From the NCBI GenBank assembly GCA_008501655.1, contig QQUK01000075.1:1-7114 (forward strand): a stretch of 7,114 bases of DNA, given 5' to 3'. Origin of the DNA: Calditrichota bacterium. GTDB lineage: Bacteria > Zixibacteria > MSB-5A5 > GN15 > FEB-12. Position 1 is the stretch's first letter. Every line of letters starts with the position of its first letter. The notes below the pieces were generated by a model. That model saw nothing but the letters and a program-made list of their open reading frames with translations, was not told the origin of the DNA and ran no database searches. Both the position numbers and the translations under genes were made by a program. Positions 6,597 to 7,114 of the stretch are shown here, one piece after another.

Positions 6597-7114
6597 ATGA
6601 AATTATATAAACTGTTTCTTTTAGCGTTTGCTATTATAGCTATCTGCAGCTGCATGCTTTCAGCGCAGAATGTAGATAATATTAAATATGGCAAACTGAA
6701 TGAAATGAAAATCCCGGATGTCGAAAAAATCGTCCTTGATAACGGCATCCAGTTATATTTACTGGAAGATAAAGAATTACCGATATTCAGAGCTTCCGTC
6801 CGTATGAATTGCGGTTCATTTTTAGAACCAGCTGACAAAACCGGTCTTGCTTCTATTTGCGGAGATGTCATGCGAACCGGCGGAACATCAAAATGGTCCG
6901 GTGATGAAATCGATGAAAAACTTGAAGCTGTCGGTGGATCCGTCGAAACATTTATGGGACTTGAATCCGGTGGAGCTTCGGTAAATATTTTAAGTGAGTT
7001 TACCGACCTTGGTCTTGAAGTCTTAGCCGAAGTGCTCAGAAATCCGAAATTCGAAGAAGACAAAATCGAACTGGCTAAAGTTCAGGAACGTTCTGCGATT
7101 TCACGTCGTAATGA
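6597..7114 (+). CDS. Exported M16 family protein, probably non-catalytic partner subunit, 3' end off window
   Basis: Translated by hand, 172 codons are present before the right edge. An N-terminal hydrophobic signal (residues ~1-23) with a Lys-containing start is followed by the M16 opening strands: VLDNGIQLYLLEDKELP (47-62), a variant of the usual LxNGLxVxxxED pattern. The TGLASICGDVMRTGGT segment (82-97) aligns with the zinc helix of active M16 proteins, but the HxxEH positions read S86-I-C-G89-D90, so zinc ligands and catalytic glutamate are absent. Then DEIDEKLEAVGGSVET and NPKFEEDKIELAKVQE follow, as is normal in the family. Known M16 systems often pair an active subunit with such an inactive one. 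The cysteines at 17 and 19 (AICSC) could be read as a poor lipobox, so lipid anchoring is possible but not convincing. About 250 or more residues are missing. Confidence 0.88.
   Translation, partial: MKLYKLFLLAFAIIAICSCMLSAQNVDNIKYGKLNEMKIPDVEKIVLDNGIQLYLLEDKELPIFRASVRMNCGSFLEPADKTGLASICGDVMRTGGTSKWSGDEIDEKLEAVGGSVETFMGLESGGASVNILSEFTDLGLEVLAEVLRNPKFEEDKIELAKVQERSAISRRN

Noticed and set aside
6590..7063. Minus-strand reading frame of 157 codons opposite the second M16 gene
   Set aside because: The plus strand encodes a recognisable M16 N-terminal domain with signal peptide and ribosome binding site. The minus product is Ser-rich without a domain, a typical shadow frame.
1..7114. Mobile elements, CRISPR arrays, tRNA/rRNA genes, riboswitches or defence genes
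   Set aside because: No transposase or integrase motifs, terminal repeats, regularly spaced long repeats or structured RNA signatures were seen. All large reading frames belong to metabolic, RNA-processing or peptidase families.

Overview
This window looks like ordinary chromosomal sequence from a moderately AT-rich bacterium. It is densely coding and holds five protein genes: three complete, and two cut by the window edges. Two genes carry signal peptides, and the M16 gene has a clean AGGAGG ribosome binding site. A Gram-negative host is the simplest reading. The gene types (a DUF3417-type glucan phosphorylase, a PfkA with a group III-like active site, and a catalytic/non-catalytic M16 peptidase pair) would suit an uncultured lineage of the FCB superphylum or a similar group. 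That placement is a guess from general familiarity, not a demonstrated assignment.

Left part, minus strand (1-2115): a complete 6-phosphofructokinase gene is followed 24 bases downstream by a beta-CASP metallo-beta-lactamase-fold nuclease. The nuclease starts at a TTG codon and runs off the left edge. The two are probably co-transcribed, and they share a reading frame separated by a single TAG.

Centre: a 176-base divergent intergenic region (2116-2291) holds -10-like boxes, a small palindrome and a perfect 10-bp inverted repeat. On the plus strand it is followed by an 851-residue alpha-glucan phosphorylase (2292-4847). Phosphorolysis of storage glucan gives glucose-1-phosphate, which reaches fructose-6-phosphate, the phosphofructokinase substrate, in two steps. 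The divergent pair therefore reads as a glycogen-to-glycolysis unit that may share control.

Right part, plus strand (4848-7114): a 223-base non-coding gap carries repeated TTGTAC motifs and a consensus TTGACA box. It precedes a two-gene operon of exported M16 zinc-peptidase family proteins. The first has the HxxEH zinc motif. The second, truncated by the right edge, has SICGD in its place and is probably the non-catalytic partner.

I see no mobile elements, CRISPR arrays, tRNA or rRNA genes, and no clear evidence of an undescribed system. The points most worth a second look are the mixed cofactor signature of the phosphofructokinase, the single-stop junction with the nuclease gene, the ~50-residue insertion in the first M16 protein, and the repeats in the two intergenic regions.
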